Assembly: GCA_947044405.1 (NCBI GenBank)
Contig: CAMRHE010000011.1
Span: 7,298,501 to 7,362,500 of the forward strand
Direction of reading: 5' to 3'
Source of the DNA: Leptodactylus fallax
Lineage: Eukaryota; Chordata; Amphibia; Anura; Leptodactylidae
DNA: 64,000 nucleotides
Of this stretch, positions 9,540 to 22,275 are shown one piece after another (position 1 is the stretch's first letter; the number at the start of each line of letters is the position of its first letter). The notes beneath the pieces are model-generated. The model was not told the origin of the DNA and did not search any database. It saw only the letters and a list, made by a program, of their open reading frames with translations. The position numbers and the translations under genes were made by a program.

Positions 9540-11400
9540 TGCTTTTGTAGCTTCATTGAACGTCTCCCGCTCAGGGTAAAATGTAATGTACTTTGCTCAA
9601 ACCTCAAGCAGGATACAATCAAAACTGTCAGGGGATTAATACCTGTTCTACTTAATGTGATGCCCACAGCACTGAGAATCTTGACTTTTATTTTTTAGGG
9701 AAATGAGGTGCCTATAACACTGAGGATTTGGATTCCTGGGCCTGAGCACCATTTATCAATATGTCTTACCACTCAGCCCTGACACACTCCTATACTGCTG
9801 GGAAGGAGGCGAGGGCAGTGGGGTGTGGCTGGAAAGTGAAAGAGTAAGACTAAGGCCCCAGGTTGTGGAAGCACAGTGTTTTTAGTTGCATATTTTGCTG
9901 CATTTTTTTTATTTAGGAAGTGCTTAGACGTTTCCCTTCTGTTAAATACACTCCTAACTCTGGCTTAAAAAAAGGAGCAAAATCTGCAACAAAAAATGCT
10001 GTGTTTCAGAAACGTAGGGCCTTATCCTTACAGATGGTGCTTGAGTGTGGAAATACCTCAATGTACTGGGCAAAATATTTACATTAAGGGTTATTCTAAC
10101 ATAAAGCATTCATTATCTGTACAGCTTAAAACGTTTATCATCTAGATAGATATATAGATAGATAGATAGATGATAAAAGATCAGCGGGATTCAGCAACTC
10201 AAAGTCTATCACACTGCATGGAAACAACTTCTAAGAAATGTATATAGAGCATCTTCACTGGAAAAAGAAATGTGACACACCTGTTCATTTAGTCAACCAT
10301 TTTACTGACTTTTTATGGTCTCTTTGTCCCTTTTCAAGGTGTATTTGTCTCTGTTTATATGTGGTAGACCTCTAAAAAGTTTTTTAAATGCATTTGTAGT
10401 TTAGCTGCAGCACTTATAATCATACTCTCTTAATATTGAAACTCCCTTCTCCATATCCTTCTCAGTCAACTTCTATTGAGCAGCAAAATTATATAAAGTA
10501 GGATTAAGACTATAATATGATGGGTTTCAGATGTCTTAGATTACCTGAAAACATTAGGTTCCCAATCCATTTAGATACTATTTTTTAGCATATACAGAAC
10601 CAGTTTTAGAGAAAATAGGGCCAGCAAGCAAAGTATCATTCTGCTTGTTATTGCACAGGCTAGTATTATAGACAGACTATGTTGATTGTAATTTAGTAGC
10701 CATAAAAAGACTAAAAGAGGACTGGACTGTTTTCACAAGGTCAACTCTCAGGTTGTTCCAAGGGTTCTCAATCTTGGGAACCTCCTGCTACAGTGTCCAA
10801 ATGCAACATTAAACTAGTCTAAGCGGTAGGCACTGATCATAGATGTTTTCCAATGATGCAGAACTAAAAAGTAAGAAAGTCAATACTAGAGAACGCTTTA
10901 GACCTATTATAAATTTAGAGGAGTTTTACCATTTCATGTGCCCTCTTACCTCCTGTTTCCTGTTTCAGCTCAGTCAGGCAGTGTATTTCATGCTTCTAAA
11001 CAGAGACACTGCTCAAGAAACTGTTCTAGCCCTTGTCAGGGCTCAGCAACTAAAATCAATATGCAGAAAGAGAGAGAAGAGAATATAGATGGCCAGAAAC
11101 AGGGAATAAGTCATCAATCCAGTCAGAGAGATGATATGTAACTTAGGTAATCAGCTGTAAACAGTGAGGAGGAATTTTTAGCTGTATCTGGCAAATGGAG
11201 CAAGATAGATAAAGCAGATAAGTGCCACAAGTGTGAACATGATTCTTAAGACGTGAATACTCCTTCAATTTTGCATATTCACGTAAAGCTATTTCCAGTG
11301 TCTGATAATATCAGTAGAACATCATTGATAAATAAAGTTATTGTGTGGTCTTTACTACCTGACTGTTGCACACATAATAATGCATTGAACTTGTACAACT
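9540..11400. other. Non-coding stretch
   Basis: No gene is recognised. Open frames are under about 85 codons and have no domain features. A short GATA-type microsatellite lies at 10141-10171 (listed separately). Confidence 0.5.
10141..10171. repeat. (TAGA)n microsatellite
   Basis: Roughly seven units of TAGA with one interruption by TATA. Confidence 0.85.
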
Positions 11401-12375
11401 CACTCATTACATTAGATCTATTACACGATGCCAGAGGCATCGTCTAATAGAAGTAAAGGCATTTTGCTATTCACTACAATACAGTAGTATTGCAGTGGAT
11501 AGTATGAGCGATCAGACCCCCTAGGTTTTAAGGTCCCTAAAGGATCTGATCATACAATTAAAAGTAGAAAAAAAAAGTTTTTAAAAGTATAAAAAAAATA
11601 AAAAAAAACACAAAAGTTCAAATCAACCCCCTTTCCCTAGATCAGATATAAAAGTAAATAAACAAAAATAAACATAAACACAATAGGTATCCCCGCGCTC
11701 CAAAATGTCCAAACTATTAAAATATTAAAATATTTATCCCATACGGTGAACGGCCTAGCAGCAAAAAAAAAATCAAAATAGCCAAATAGCGTTTTTTTCA
11801 ACACTTTGCCTCCTATAAAAAATTTAATAAAAAGTGATCAAACCATCAGATCTTTCCCCAAAGGGTATCTATAAAAAAAAACTTCATGTTGTCCCGCATA
11901 AAAATACGCCATACCCAGATTCATACATGTAAATATGAAAAAGTTACAGGTGTCACAATATGGTAACACAAATTTTTTTTTCTATTTTGCAAAGATTTTA
12001 ATTTTTTAAAAGGTATCAAAACATTACAAATACTATATAAATATGTTATAACCATGTTTGTACTGACCTGCAGAATACAGGTAACATGTCATTTTTACCA
12101 CACAGTGAACGCTGTAAAAATTAAACCCATATGAAATTGGCGCAAATGCAGTTTTTCTCCAATTGCACCTCATTCTGACTTTTTTTTCCAGCTTCCCAGT
12201 ACATTGCACAGCATATTGAATGGTACCATTGCAAAGTACAATTTGTTTCACAAACAATAAGCCATCATGTGACTCTGTGAACTGAGACATGAAAAACTTA
12301 TGGCTCTTGAAATGTGGGGAGGGAAAAACAAAAATGCAAAAACAAAAAATGGCTGGCTCTTTAAGGGGCTAACTT
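11400..12375. repeat. A-rich non-autonomous repeat, K-element-like interior
   Basis: It starts with a short hairpin (CGATGCC..GGCATCG near 11425) and has a long A-rich body with blocks like 'aaaaagtgatcaaa' and 'gtaacac'. It ends in the block shared with 9338-9535. The same body type, including 'aaaaagtgatcaaaaagtcatatg', recurs in K2 at 26280-26700. It is interpreted as a decayed, partial relative of the K elements. No coding capacity. Confidence 0.5.
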
Positions 12376-14560
12376 TAACACATGACTATTACCATGGCTC
12401 CATGTTACCCATTATCACCAATGGTTTCAATTAGTACCCAACCATTTGAAGTGATGGCTGGATACTGGAACATTCAAAAGCAGGGAATATCAGACTGGGA
12501 AGGATCAAAAACATTGGCCCTTTTCATCCTGGTAATACTAGTCTGCAACTGCTGGATGTGAAAAATGGAGGGAACCCAAGTTTTTTTTTTTTTAATAAAT
12601 AATGTAAAAAATGCAATAAATATTGGGTATTAAAGGTGCTGTCTGACTGCTTAAAGATTTTTTTTTTTCATCTCATGTGTCAGAATGGTGTAGGCTTCCT
12701 GGGTCCTTTGTTGGTCTCAGCTTCTTGATCCATATCTACACACAGGAAATGACGACTCAGATGATCTCTGACTGCAGCAACCAAGGTGGATAACTCATGC
12801 AACAAATGATTATTTGAGCAGTATGTAGACAGGGACCAGAAATTAGAGACTGCCAGGGACCCGAGAAGCCTTCCAACAGGAGCATTGAGGCATCTGTAAA
12901 TGAGTATGACTTATTTTATTATTTACACCACTCTGAATTTTAATTGGTTAGACAATCTCTATCCTATTATAGTAAACCATATTTTTATTTCAACCTAAGT
13001 GATATGCAGTAGTAAAAGCACTCTGTTTAAAGACATATGAATGAGATCTCAGAACTCAAAAACTAGTTTGTTTTACTTTTCAGTTAATTTTGTGTGTTCC
13101 ATAAAAAAAGGAGTTATAAAAAATGAGAAAGAAGCAAGTATTTATTTTCTTATGGTTGTTAATAACTATGCCTGTGTTAAAACTACACCGATATCAATTT
13201 TTCATATAACATTAATGCCCTAAAATAAAATGTAAGGTATCAACTCACTGCTTTATTGATGACTAGCCTCAATTGATTTCTATGTGCAAATTACATGCTG
13301 CAAAAGGTAATTTACTTGAAAATAAGAACTACACTCCATGAAAATTATAGTGTGTTTGTCGCATATATTTTCAATCTCTTTGACAGTTGCTTCCTCAGAC
13401 TGATTAAAGCAGCCTATTAAGGGACCATTGAAGCTTAATCATATTATTTATAGGCTTCCTTAAGACCTAACTACTAAAGAAACCACTTATGCTTTAGCTG
13501 TCAGTTTGGAAGTCTCGAGTATGATTAACAATTATTCTGCAGTCACTTCAGTGTTGCAGGAAAAAGGATACAGACTTTCATTTAAATATATATTACACCA
13601 ATGTGCTTCTTGTTTTAAATGTAAATCTATCTATATATATTTATGTAGAGCTATATCCCTTTCATAAGTACATTACATCCATATGCATATTTATTTCTCT
13701 TTTGTATTCTTTGACTCACATAAACAGAGCAAACAAATAAAAATAAAATAGACCAAAACATGTACATGGGTATGAAAGCAAGCAATATTATTTATGCCCA
13801 GAAGGCAGATATGAATACGCAGACTAAAAGTAATTTCACTAGTGATGGCTGGACTACTTCACAATGAAATTTCCATTAATCACATTTTAATGTTTTATGA
13901 AAGTAAGCCACATAAAAAGAATTATTTATATTTTGTTGGTCAACTCTGGGGATATAATGACTTGTGAAGGTATGCTGTAAAACACAACAAGATTACACTG
14001 GTTTCAACTGAAAAGTTCTTATACATAAGCATGAAACAGAAATGACAAGCATTTGCAACTGCAAAAAGGTATTTCTCAAGAGAGACACATCTACGGTAAC
14101 TCTTTAACCAATATATTTTTTGTTTTGTTCCTGAACTGTTTGGTTACATATGACATAATATGTCATCAAAGTTATAATACAATTAGACAGATACAGAGAC
14201 AATATGAACAGATATTGTCAGACACTCCTTATAATAACAATGTTTATAGGAGAGGTATGAGATTAAAACATATGTAATAATGATTCACTATAAAATGTAC
14301 AGATGTAGCAAAGTCCATTTGACATTTAACAAATTAACAAAACTGTGGAAAACAACTTTAATTTCACTTTTCACTGTTTCTCTAATGGTATTTGTTCTGT
14401 CCTGTCATAAGTGTAATGAAACTTATCCAAACAATCAATCTTACAGGTGGATAAAAGTTTAAGAGAAATAATGAAATAAATGAAGCAGAAAAACTTGTCC
14501 ACAGAGACCTTCTGAAAGAGTTAGAGAAATCTATCTTATGTCCCCAAAACAGAGGTTCCT
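12376..14560. other. Non-coding stretch, apparently unique
   Basis: AT-rich sequence with no recognisable gene, transposon terminus or array. Open frames of 60-74 codons (for example 14053-14277) show nothing beyond chance. Confidence 0.5.
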
Positions 14561-14967
14561 AAAGAGGACCCTTCACCACCTCCACCAACTCCAGTTTTTA
14601 GCATCTAGTAATAGGCAATGCTCAATTGATAGCAGGGTTGATTTTTTTTTTTCTCCAGTCTTCCACTGTTCCTGAGCAGTAAGTGCTGTTAGTTTTGAAG
14701 CCTCACATGCTATTTAGACTTTGTACTGTGAGATGAGTGATGTCAGCAAGGAGAGGCAAGGGGTGTGATTCTGAAATCTGACATTGTCCAACTTTCTTTG
14801 AAGTTTTTAATCATGGCCCTTTTCCTGACCCTGCCTGACAATAGCCATCTGACAGTAACAGCACATATTGCTCGGGAACAGTGGGGGTTAGAGAAAAAAA
14901 TCCAACTGTGTCAGAATCAGTTGAGGCTAAGAACTGGAGTTGGTGGAGGTGGTGAAGGATCCTCTTT
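14561..14967. mobile_element. MITE with ~40-bp terminal inverted repeats
   Basis: The left end AAAGAGGACCCTTCACCACC continues through a CTCCAGTTTTTAGC block (14561-14602). The right end (14936-14967 and inward) is the reverse complement with only a few changes. The interior is about 330 bp and non-coding. No clear target duplication was seen, so the superfamily is not assigned. A 92-codon open frame crosses the right arm and is probably fortuitous. Confidence 0.7.
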
Positions 14968-15756
14968 AAGTCAAATTTATGGCAACCAGCCAACCAAACG
15001 TCATCTTACAATCAATGTCACTCTCAAAAGAGAATCGGCATAATTATACACATATCATATTGTTAATTCTAAAAAGCATAATGTGGTCTAAAAAACAGGT
15101 CTATCTCTCTTCATAGCAGTGCTATCTAATATTTAGGTTAGTAGCTCCAAAATAACCAAGGTTTTATTGACTTGGTAGGGAGAAGAGGTTCTACCTAATT
15201 AGATCATAGGTGAATATTCTTGAAAGAAACATAGTAACAAGGCCATGGGTTAAAATAGCAGGTTGTAAACATAGCAATTAGCACAATAGATACATACATG
15301 TGGTCATCTTCAGTTTGAATCTGATAACTTTCTGCACCTTTATAAGTGACAACAAACACAATTGAAAGTAATGGAAAAAGTTGAGGTAAAGTGATTAGCA
15401 ACAATTTATCTAATGTATTAAAAGTCATGTTAAACTTGGCTACATCTGTATATACAATAAGAATACAATAAATTAGCAAATGATTATTTACCTTTAACAT
15501 AAAATTGCAGCAAGTGTCAGGTTAAACTTTGCTACATCTTTATATGCAAATTATTACTAATAAAGTCCATAATTAATTTCAAACCAATTATAATGCAGTG
15601 CAGGGGCTTTTAACACCTTGGGGCTGAAAGACGAGAATATTTGTCCTAAGCATTGGTACTTGCCGCATTTGCAGAGTATTCACGTCATATAGTTAATCCA
15701 TTTTAGCAATAAAAGCCAGTGCTCTGCCGCTGGTAACCTCACCCAGGACAAATAAT
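14968..15756. other. Non-coding stretch with short local duplication
   Basis: No gene is seen. A segment beginning GTCATGTTAAACTTGGCTAC at 15426 is repeated with a few changes at 15516, a local ~90-bp-period duplication. Confidence 0.5.
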
Positions 15757-17820
15757 TTAACCCCTTAAGGACATAGCCTAAAAATACCTTAAGGACCAGG
15801 CCTCATATTTCAAAACTGACATATGCCACTTTATATGGCAAAAACTTTCAGAAGCTTAACCTACACAAGTGATTTTTAGATTGTATTTTGTTACACATTG
15901 TACTTCCTTGATTAATTTGTTTGTATTTATTTATAAAAAAAAGGAAATTTGATGAAAATTTTTTAAAAATTGCAATTTTCAAAATGTGAAAAGCTCTGCT
16001 TTTCAGATAGTCATACCACCCAAATTAATTAATAAATATTGTCTACCATACCTCTGCTTTATATTGGCATCACGTTTTAATCATCTTTCAATTTATTTTG
16101 GATGTTAGAAGGCTTACAATTGTAACTGTGATTTTCCAGATCTACAAGAAAATTTCCCAAACCTATTTTTTAGGGACCACTTCAAGTTTGAAGGGGATTA
16201 TAAAGGCCTATATATTAGAAACCCCCGTAAATTACCACATTTTCAAAACTGCACCCCTCAAATAATTCAAAACAGCATTTGGAAGGTTTGTTAACCCTTT
16301 AAGCAATTCACGATAATTAAAACAATATGGAGGTGAAATTTAGACATTTCATATTTTTTTCGATTAATTTAGCCTTAAAATGAACACATAAGAGTTAAAA
16401 GAGAATACACATCACACAGTTTGTTATGCAATTTCTCCCAAGCACAGAAATACTCCACAAGTGGATATAAACGGATGTTTGTGCACACGGCAGCGCACGG
16501 AAGGGAAGGAACGACGCTGGGTTTTTGAAAAGCAGATTTTTCTGGAATAATTTTCAGGTGCCATGTCTCATTTGCAGAGCCCCTAATGGAAATTCTTCAA
16601 AGATGACCCAATATTGGAAACTATACCTGTCAAGTAATTTATCAAGAGGAAAAGTGAGCATTTTGACCTTACAGCTGTTTCTCAGATTTTATTAACACTG
16701 GGAAGTGTAAACAAAAAACTAATAAAACATCACTTTACACTTTAACAAAGTTTTAATTTTCACAGGGGTTAAAAGAAAAAAAAGAACCCCACAGTTAGTT
16801 GAACAATTTCTCATGAACAATACCCCATATGTGGTCGTAATCTGCTGTATGAGTACATGGTGGGGCTCAGAATAGAAAGAGCATTATTTAGCTTTAGGAG
16901 GGTAAATTTTGCTGGAATGGTTTTTGGGTGCCATGTCATATTTGTAGAGCCCCTATATAACCAGTACAATGGAAACCCCCAAATATTACCCCATTTTAGA
17001 AACTACACCACTCAAGGAATATCTCAAGGGATATTATCTGTTTGAGTTCTTCCCAAAAATGAATGCACAAATGTAAATAAAAATTTTTAAAGAAAGAGGC
17101 CATTTCAGTGCCCAATACATTGTGACCACTTTGTGTCATCAGAGACATCCACTCCTAAAACTTTGGAGTGGGTTATCCTGGGTACAAAAAATTTGTATAT
17201 GTTGGTGTAAACTGCTGTTTGGGCACACAGCAGGACTCAAAAGGGAAGGAGCACTGTACTTTTTTGCTTTTGGAGTATAGATTTAGAGGAACTTTCTGGA
17301 CGTCATGTTGTTTTTGCAGAGCACAGGAGGTGCCAAAAAATTGGAATTCCCCAAAAAATGACCCTATTTTGTAGAGGAAATTCTAGGGTCTCTGCAAATG
17401 TGACATGGCATCCAAAAACCAACAATCTAAATCTGCACTCCTAAATTACATAGCTCTCTTTCACATTTGCACCCTGCTGTGTGCCCAAACAGCAGTTTAT
17501 GCCCACATGTTTGATACCAGTGTACCCAGTATAATGCACTTAATGTCACATGTGGGTATAAACTGTTGTTTGGGCACAAAGCTGGACACAGAAGGGAAAG
17601 AGCACTATTTTGGTTTTTGGAGCACAGTTTGGTTTTTGGACGTCATGCCACTTTTCAGAACCACTGAATTTACAATAAAGTGGAATCCACAGCCACGTGA
17701 CTCCATTTTGAAAACTACACCTCTTAAGAGATTTATCAAGTGGAGTAGCAATTTATTTTTAACTCTTAAGTGTTGCATTAATTTAATTTACAGAAATGAA
17801 TGCACAACTGAAAATTGAAA

Positions 17821-18330
17821 ATGTTATGTCCTCACCCGTTCTAACTCCTGCGCCATCCTCTGGCCGCATTGTATGGCGCAGGAGGCATGTCTGCTCATGA
17901 TTACCTTCTCCCAGACTCTTGTCATTCTGTGTTGGCACTGTTAAGGGTTAACATTTGTGTGCTTTGTGATTTACTGCCAATCAAGCCTGGGGCGGGTTCT
18001 GGACTTCCTATAAACTGGCCATCAGCCCACACATGGTTGCTGACTATTGTGTCTCTGACCTTGCTAAGCGTTTTCCCTTGCTCTCTTATTGTATTTACTG
18101 ACCAATGCTTTTCACTACTCTATTGGATTGCGATTTGGTACTGTTTTGTCTCTCTGGCTTGACCCTTGTCTTGCTGACTCCTCTTCTGTGTTGTGTTGTG
18201 TTGTCTTATCCTGTTCTGTGTTCACTTATCTAGAGCAGGGTTTGTCGTCCATTTGTCCTTGTCATTAGGACAGTTGCAGTATATTTACTGCATATTTATA
18301 TTTATATATTTATATATTATTTATTATTTA
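17821..18330 (+). repeat. Promoter-like insert inside K1, unclassified
   Basis: From 17821 the sequence changes character to GC-richer, CT-rich DNA with a TATA-like CCTATAAACTGG near 18009 and runs of 'ctctgacctt'-type sequence. It resembles an LTR or promoter-bearing repeat. The sequence on the other side of Tc1-A (19998-20100) may be its continuation. No termini were identified. Confidence 0.35.
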
Positions 18331-18346
18331 TATATATTTATATATA

Positions 18347-19995
18347 CAGTCATATGAAAAAGTTTGGGCACCCCTATTAATCTTAATCATTTTTAGTTCT
18401 AAATATTTGGGTGTTTGCAACAGCCATTTCAATTTGATATATCTAATAACTGATGGACACAGTAATATTTCAGGATTGAAATGAGGTTTATTGTACTAAC
18501 AGAAAATGTGCAATATGCATTAAACCAAAATTTGACGGGTGCAAAAATTTGGGTACCCTTATCATTTTATTGATTTGAATACTCCTAACTACTTTTTAGT
18601 GACTTACTGAAGCACAAAATTGGTTTTGTAACCTCACTGAGCTTTGAACTTCATAGCCAGGTGTATCCAATCATGAGAAAAGGTATTTAAGGTGGCCAAT
18701 TGCAAGTTGTTCTCCTATTTGAATCTCCTCTGAAGAGTGGCATCATGGACTTCTCAAAACAACTCTCAAGTGATCTGAAAACAAAGATTGTTCAACATAG
18801 TTGTTCAGGGGAAGGATACAAAAAGTTGTCTCAGAGATTTAACCTGTCAGTTTCCACTGTGAGGAACATAGTAAGGAAATGGAAGACCACAGGGACAGTT
18901 CTTGTTAAGCCCAGAAGTAGCAGGCCAAGAAAAATATCAGAAAGGCAGAGAAAAAGAATGGTGAGAACAGTCAAGGACAATCCACAGACCACCTCCAAAG
19001 AGCTGCAGCATCATCTTGCTGCAGATGGTGTCTCTGTGCATCGGTCAACAATACAGCACACTTTGCACAAGGAGAAGCTGTATGGGAGAGTGATGCGAAA
19101 GAAGCCGTTTCTGAAAGCACGCCACAAACAGAGTCGCCTGAGGTATGCAAAAGCACATTTGGACAAGCCAGCTTCATTTTGGAAGAAGGTCCTGTGGACT
19201 GATGAAACAAAGATTGAGTTGTTTGGTCATACAAAAAGTCGTTATGCATGGCGTCCAAAAAACACAGCATTCCAAGAAAAACACTTGCTACCCACTGTAA
19301 AATTTGGTGGAGGTTCCATCATGCTTTGGGGCTGTGTGGCCAATGCCGGCACCGGGAATCTTGTTAAAGTTGAGGGTCGCATGGATTCAACTCAGTATCA
19401 GCAGATTCTTGAGAATAATGTACAAGAATCAGTGATGAATTTGAAGTTACGCCGGGGATGGATATTTCAGCAAGACAATGATCCAAAACACAGCTCCAAA
19501 TCTACTCAGGCATTCATGCAGAGGAACAATTACAATGTTCTGGAATGGCCATCCCAGTCCCCAGACCTGAATATCATTGAACATCTGTGGGATAATTTGA
19601 AGCGGGCTGTCCATGCTCGGTGACCATCAAACTTAACTGAACTGGAATTGTTTTGTAAAGAGGAATGGTCAAAAATACCTTCATCCAGGATCCAGGAACT
19701 GATTAAAAGCTACAGGAAGCGACTAGAGGCTGTTATTTTTGCAAAAGGAGGATCTACTAAATATTAATGTCACTTTTCTGTTGAGGTGCCCATACTTTTG
19801 CATCGGTCAAATTTTGGTTTAATGCATATTGCACATTTTCTGTTAGTACAATAAACCTCATTTCAATCCTGAAATATTACTGTGTCCATCAGTTATTAGA
19901 TATATCAAATTGAAATGGCTGTTGCAAACACCCAAATATTTAGAACTAAAAATGATTAAGATTAATAGGGGTGCCCAAACTTTTTCATATGACTG
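18347..19995 (+). mobile_element. Tc1-A copy 2
   Basis: A 1649-bp element with the same ends as copy 1 (CAGTCATATGAAAAAGTTTG) and TA duplications at 18345-18346 and 19996-19997. It inserted into a TA-rich run. It is in the opposite orientation to copy 1 and very similar throughout, so the two copies are of similar, fairly recent age. The TIRs carry outer and inner end-like sites about 190 bp apart. Confidence 0.96.
18745..19767 (+). pseudogene. Tc1-A transposase with one premature stop
   Basis: A DDE transposase of 340 codons starting at the ATG at 18745 (MDFSKQLSSDLK). It has the two-part DNA-binding region with GRPRK-like SSRPRKIS, catalytic Asp in LWTDETK, Asp in QQDNDPKH and Glu in NIIEHLW, all present. 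A TGA at 19621-19623 (codon 293) interrupts it; copy 1 has CGA there, so this is a CpG-type C-to-T change. Behind the stop, the frame stays open to the natural TAA at 19765-19767. All catalytic residues lie before the stop, but the last ~48 residues are lost. Confidence 0.93.
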
Positions 19996-20864
19996 TATTT
20001 ATATATTTATATTTAAAGTAGGGACACGGGGTGGGCCTAGTTTTAGGGCTCACTATCTCTGTCTTCCCTTTTCCTAGCAGCTGCTCTTGGGAATTACTTA
20101 AGGGCAATTCCTAACAGAAATTTGCTAATTTCAGTGCTCAATATGTTGCTTCCAGCCTGTGCCAGCAGGCTGAGACACACACTCCAAACTCTGTTAAGTA
20201 GGTATCCCAGGCACAACAGCTTTTGGATCATTCGTCTCTGATATAAGCTGGAAACAACATATTGTGCACTAAAATGATGTACTTCTGGAAAAATTGTCAT
20301 TTTCTCCTTTCACCATTAACTGTACATTTATGTCTGGAAAATAAATTAACGCAACCCTTGGGGGTTAAAAATGTTCACCGTATCCATGGATAAAGTACTT
20401 CAGGGTTTTAGTTTTCAAAATGGGGTCACTTGTTATTGGCATTACTTATTGGGATTTCCCCTTCTTGAAAATTATCAAAATTGCTGTTAGAGTTGCCTTA
20501 TAATCTAAGATTTATAACGTCTAAAAAATATTAAAGGGTGTTTAAAATTTGATGCCAGTATAAATCAGAGATATTGTAAATGATATTTATGAAGTAATTT
20601 GGGTAGTATGACTATCTATATGAAAGACAGATAATTTTGAACTTTAAAAATTGATTTTGTTGCATTTTTTCCAAATTTTCAAGTTTCCTATTTTTTCATA
20701 ATTAAACACAAAGCATATCAACCAAAATTTACCATCATGAAGTACAAAGTATCAAAAAAATCTCAAAATCTCTTTGATAAATTAAAGCTCTTTAAAGTCG
20801 CACAGATTTGAAAAATGAGGCCGAATCATTAAGGTAGCTTTAGGCTATGTCTATAAGAGGTAAT

Positions 20865-21074
20865 ACTCAAACACAAAAAAGGACTGGTAACATACACATT
20901 CAAAAGGAATTGTGAACCATGCAAAAGTATCTAAAACCAAAAAATCATGACCACTAAATCATAAAATAATTTCATTTTATTGATGAATAACCACATATAA
21001 AGACAAAGGGATTAAATTAATGGAGATGCCACATAATAGGATGTCCATGTGAGAAATACAAGGGTAGATATATA
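20865..21074. other. Non-coding spacer
   Basis: Short AT-rich sequence between K1 and Tc1-C copy 1. Nothing recognisable. Confidence 0.4.
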
Positions 21075-21076
21075 TA

Positions 21077-21995
21077 CACATGTGGACAAAATTGTTGGTA
21101 CCCCTCGTTTAATGAAAGAAAAACCCACAATGGTCACAGAAATAACGTGAATCTGACAAAAGTAATAATATATAAAAATTCTATGATAAGCCACAAAGCT
21201 TCTGGGAGAATGTCCTATGGACAGATGAGACAAGAATCGAAATTGTTGGCAAGGCACATCAGCTCTATGTTCACAGACGGAAAAATGAAGCATATCTTGA
21301 AAAGAACACTGTCCCTACTGTGAAACATGGAGGAGGGCTGCTTTGCTGCATCTGACACAGGGTGTCTTGAATCTGTGCAGGGTACAATGAAATCTCAAGA
21401 CTATCAAGGATTCTAGAGAGAAATGTGCTGCCCAGTGTCAGAAAGCTTGGTCTCAGTCGCAAGTCATGGGTCTTGCAACAGGATAATGACACAAAACACA
21501 CAGCTAAAAACACCCAAGAATGGCTAAGAGAAAAACATTGGACTATTCTGAAGTGGCGTTCTATGAGCTCTGACCTAAATCCTATTGAACATCTTTGGAA
21601 GGAACTGAAACATGCCGTCTGGAAAAGGCACCCTTCAAACCCGAGACAACTGGAGCAGTTTGCTCATGAGGAGTGGGCCAAAATACCTGTTGAGAGGTGC
21701 AGAAGTCTCATTGACAGTTACAGGAATCGTTTGATTGCAGTGATTGCCTCAAAAGTTTGTGCAACAAAATATTAAGTTAAGGGTACCATCATTTCTGTCC
21801 AGGCCTGTTTCATGAGTTTTCTTTTTTTAAAAATTTCTGTTGAAGCATGGTTGAAAAGCAATGTCTGACTTTCATTTGTTCATTTTCATAGTATTTTTAT
21901 ATATTATTACTTTTGTCAGATTCAAGTTATTTCTGTGACCATTGTGGGTTTTTCTTTCATTAAACGAGGGGTACCAACAATTTTGTCCACGTGTG
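21077..21995 (+). mobile_element. Tc1-C copy 1, internally deleted
   Basis: Starts CACATGTGGACAAAATTGTT after TA at 21075-21076 and ends with the inverted ...CAATTTTGTCCACGTGTG at 21995. The right TA is not visible. Only about 920 bp long: the left TIR runs directly into the middle of the transposase at ~21186. The same junction is present in the copy at 51139-52077, so the deletion predates both insertions. Confidence 0.9.
21190..21775 (+). pseudogene. Tc1-C transposase, C-terminal half only
   Basis: The remaining reading starts at the region before the first catalytic Asp (GQMRQESKLLA-like, 'ggacagatgagac' encodes TDET) in one frame. After frameshifts it continues in the frame open to 21775: [28 protein letters not shown], and the C-terminus ending VCATKY. 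The second Asp and the Glu are present. The N-terminal DNA-binding domains are missing through the shared internal deletion, so the product could not bind TIRs normally. Confidence 0.88.
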
Positions 21996-22004
21996 CCCAA
22001 TTTG

Positions 22005-22275
22005 ACTTCTACCGCAGGAAGAAGGTCAAAAGGAAGCTGATTCCAAAATGAATACCAAAAAGATGCTAATACTAACAGGAATAAGGTCAAAAGGAAGCAT
22101 ATTCCAAAAAGATATCAAAAAGAAGCTGATACCAACAGGAAGAAGGTCAAAGGAAGCTTTGACCAACAAAAATAAAGTCAAAAGGAAACTGAAATAAATA
22201 GAAAGAAGGCTAAAAAGGAAACAGATAAAGCTCACAAAGAAGCTCAAATGGAAGCGGATGCAAAAAGATGATAAT
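22005..22275 (+). repeat. Purine-rich minisatellite, ~60-bp imperfect units
   Basis: Units of the type 'ggaagaaggtcaaaaggaag' plus 'ctgattccaaaa.gat' recur about four to five times with decay. The plus strand is strongly purine-biased. It directly follows the right end of Tc1-C copy 1. Open frames on the minus strand (21872-22247) read through it and are artefacts. Confidence 0.7.

Larger units (their letters stand above)
15757..20864 (+). mobile_element. K1: TTAA-type non-autonomous element carrying Tc1-A copy 2
   Basis: The left end TTAACCCCTTAAGGACATAG continues as CCTAAAAATACC. The right end, around 20825-20864, is an imperfect reverse complement (CTTTAGGCTATGTCTATAAG). Blocks such as 'ttcaaaactgcacccctcaa' and 'aaaatggggtcac', and repeated gtgggtataaactg...cactcc segments, also occur in K2 (reverse orientation) and K3. 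No transposase is seen. The TTAACCC...GGGTTAA ends resemble piggyBac-type elements; this is by analogy with K2, where the TTAA duplication is directly visible. A LINE/LTR-like unit and Tc1-A copy 2 lie inside. Confidence 0.7.

Noticed and set aside
14765..15043. 92-codon frame
   Set aside because: Overlaps the right arm of the MITE at 14561-14967; no recognisable domain.
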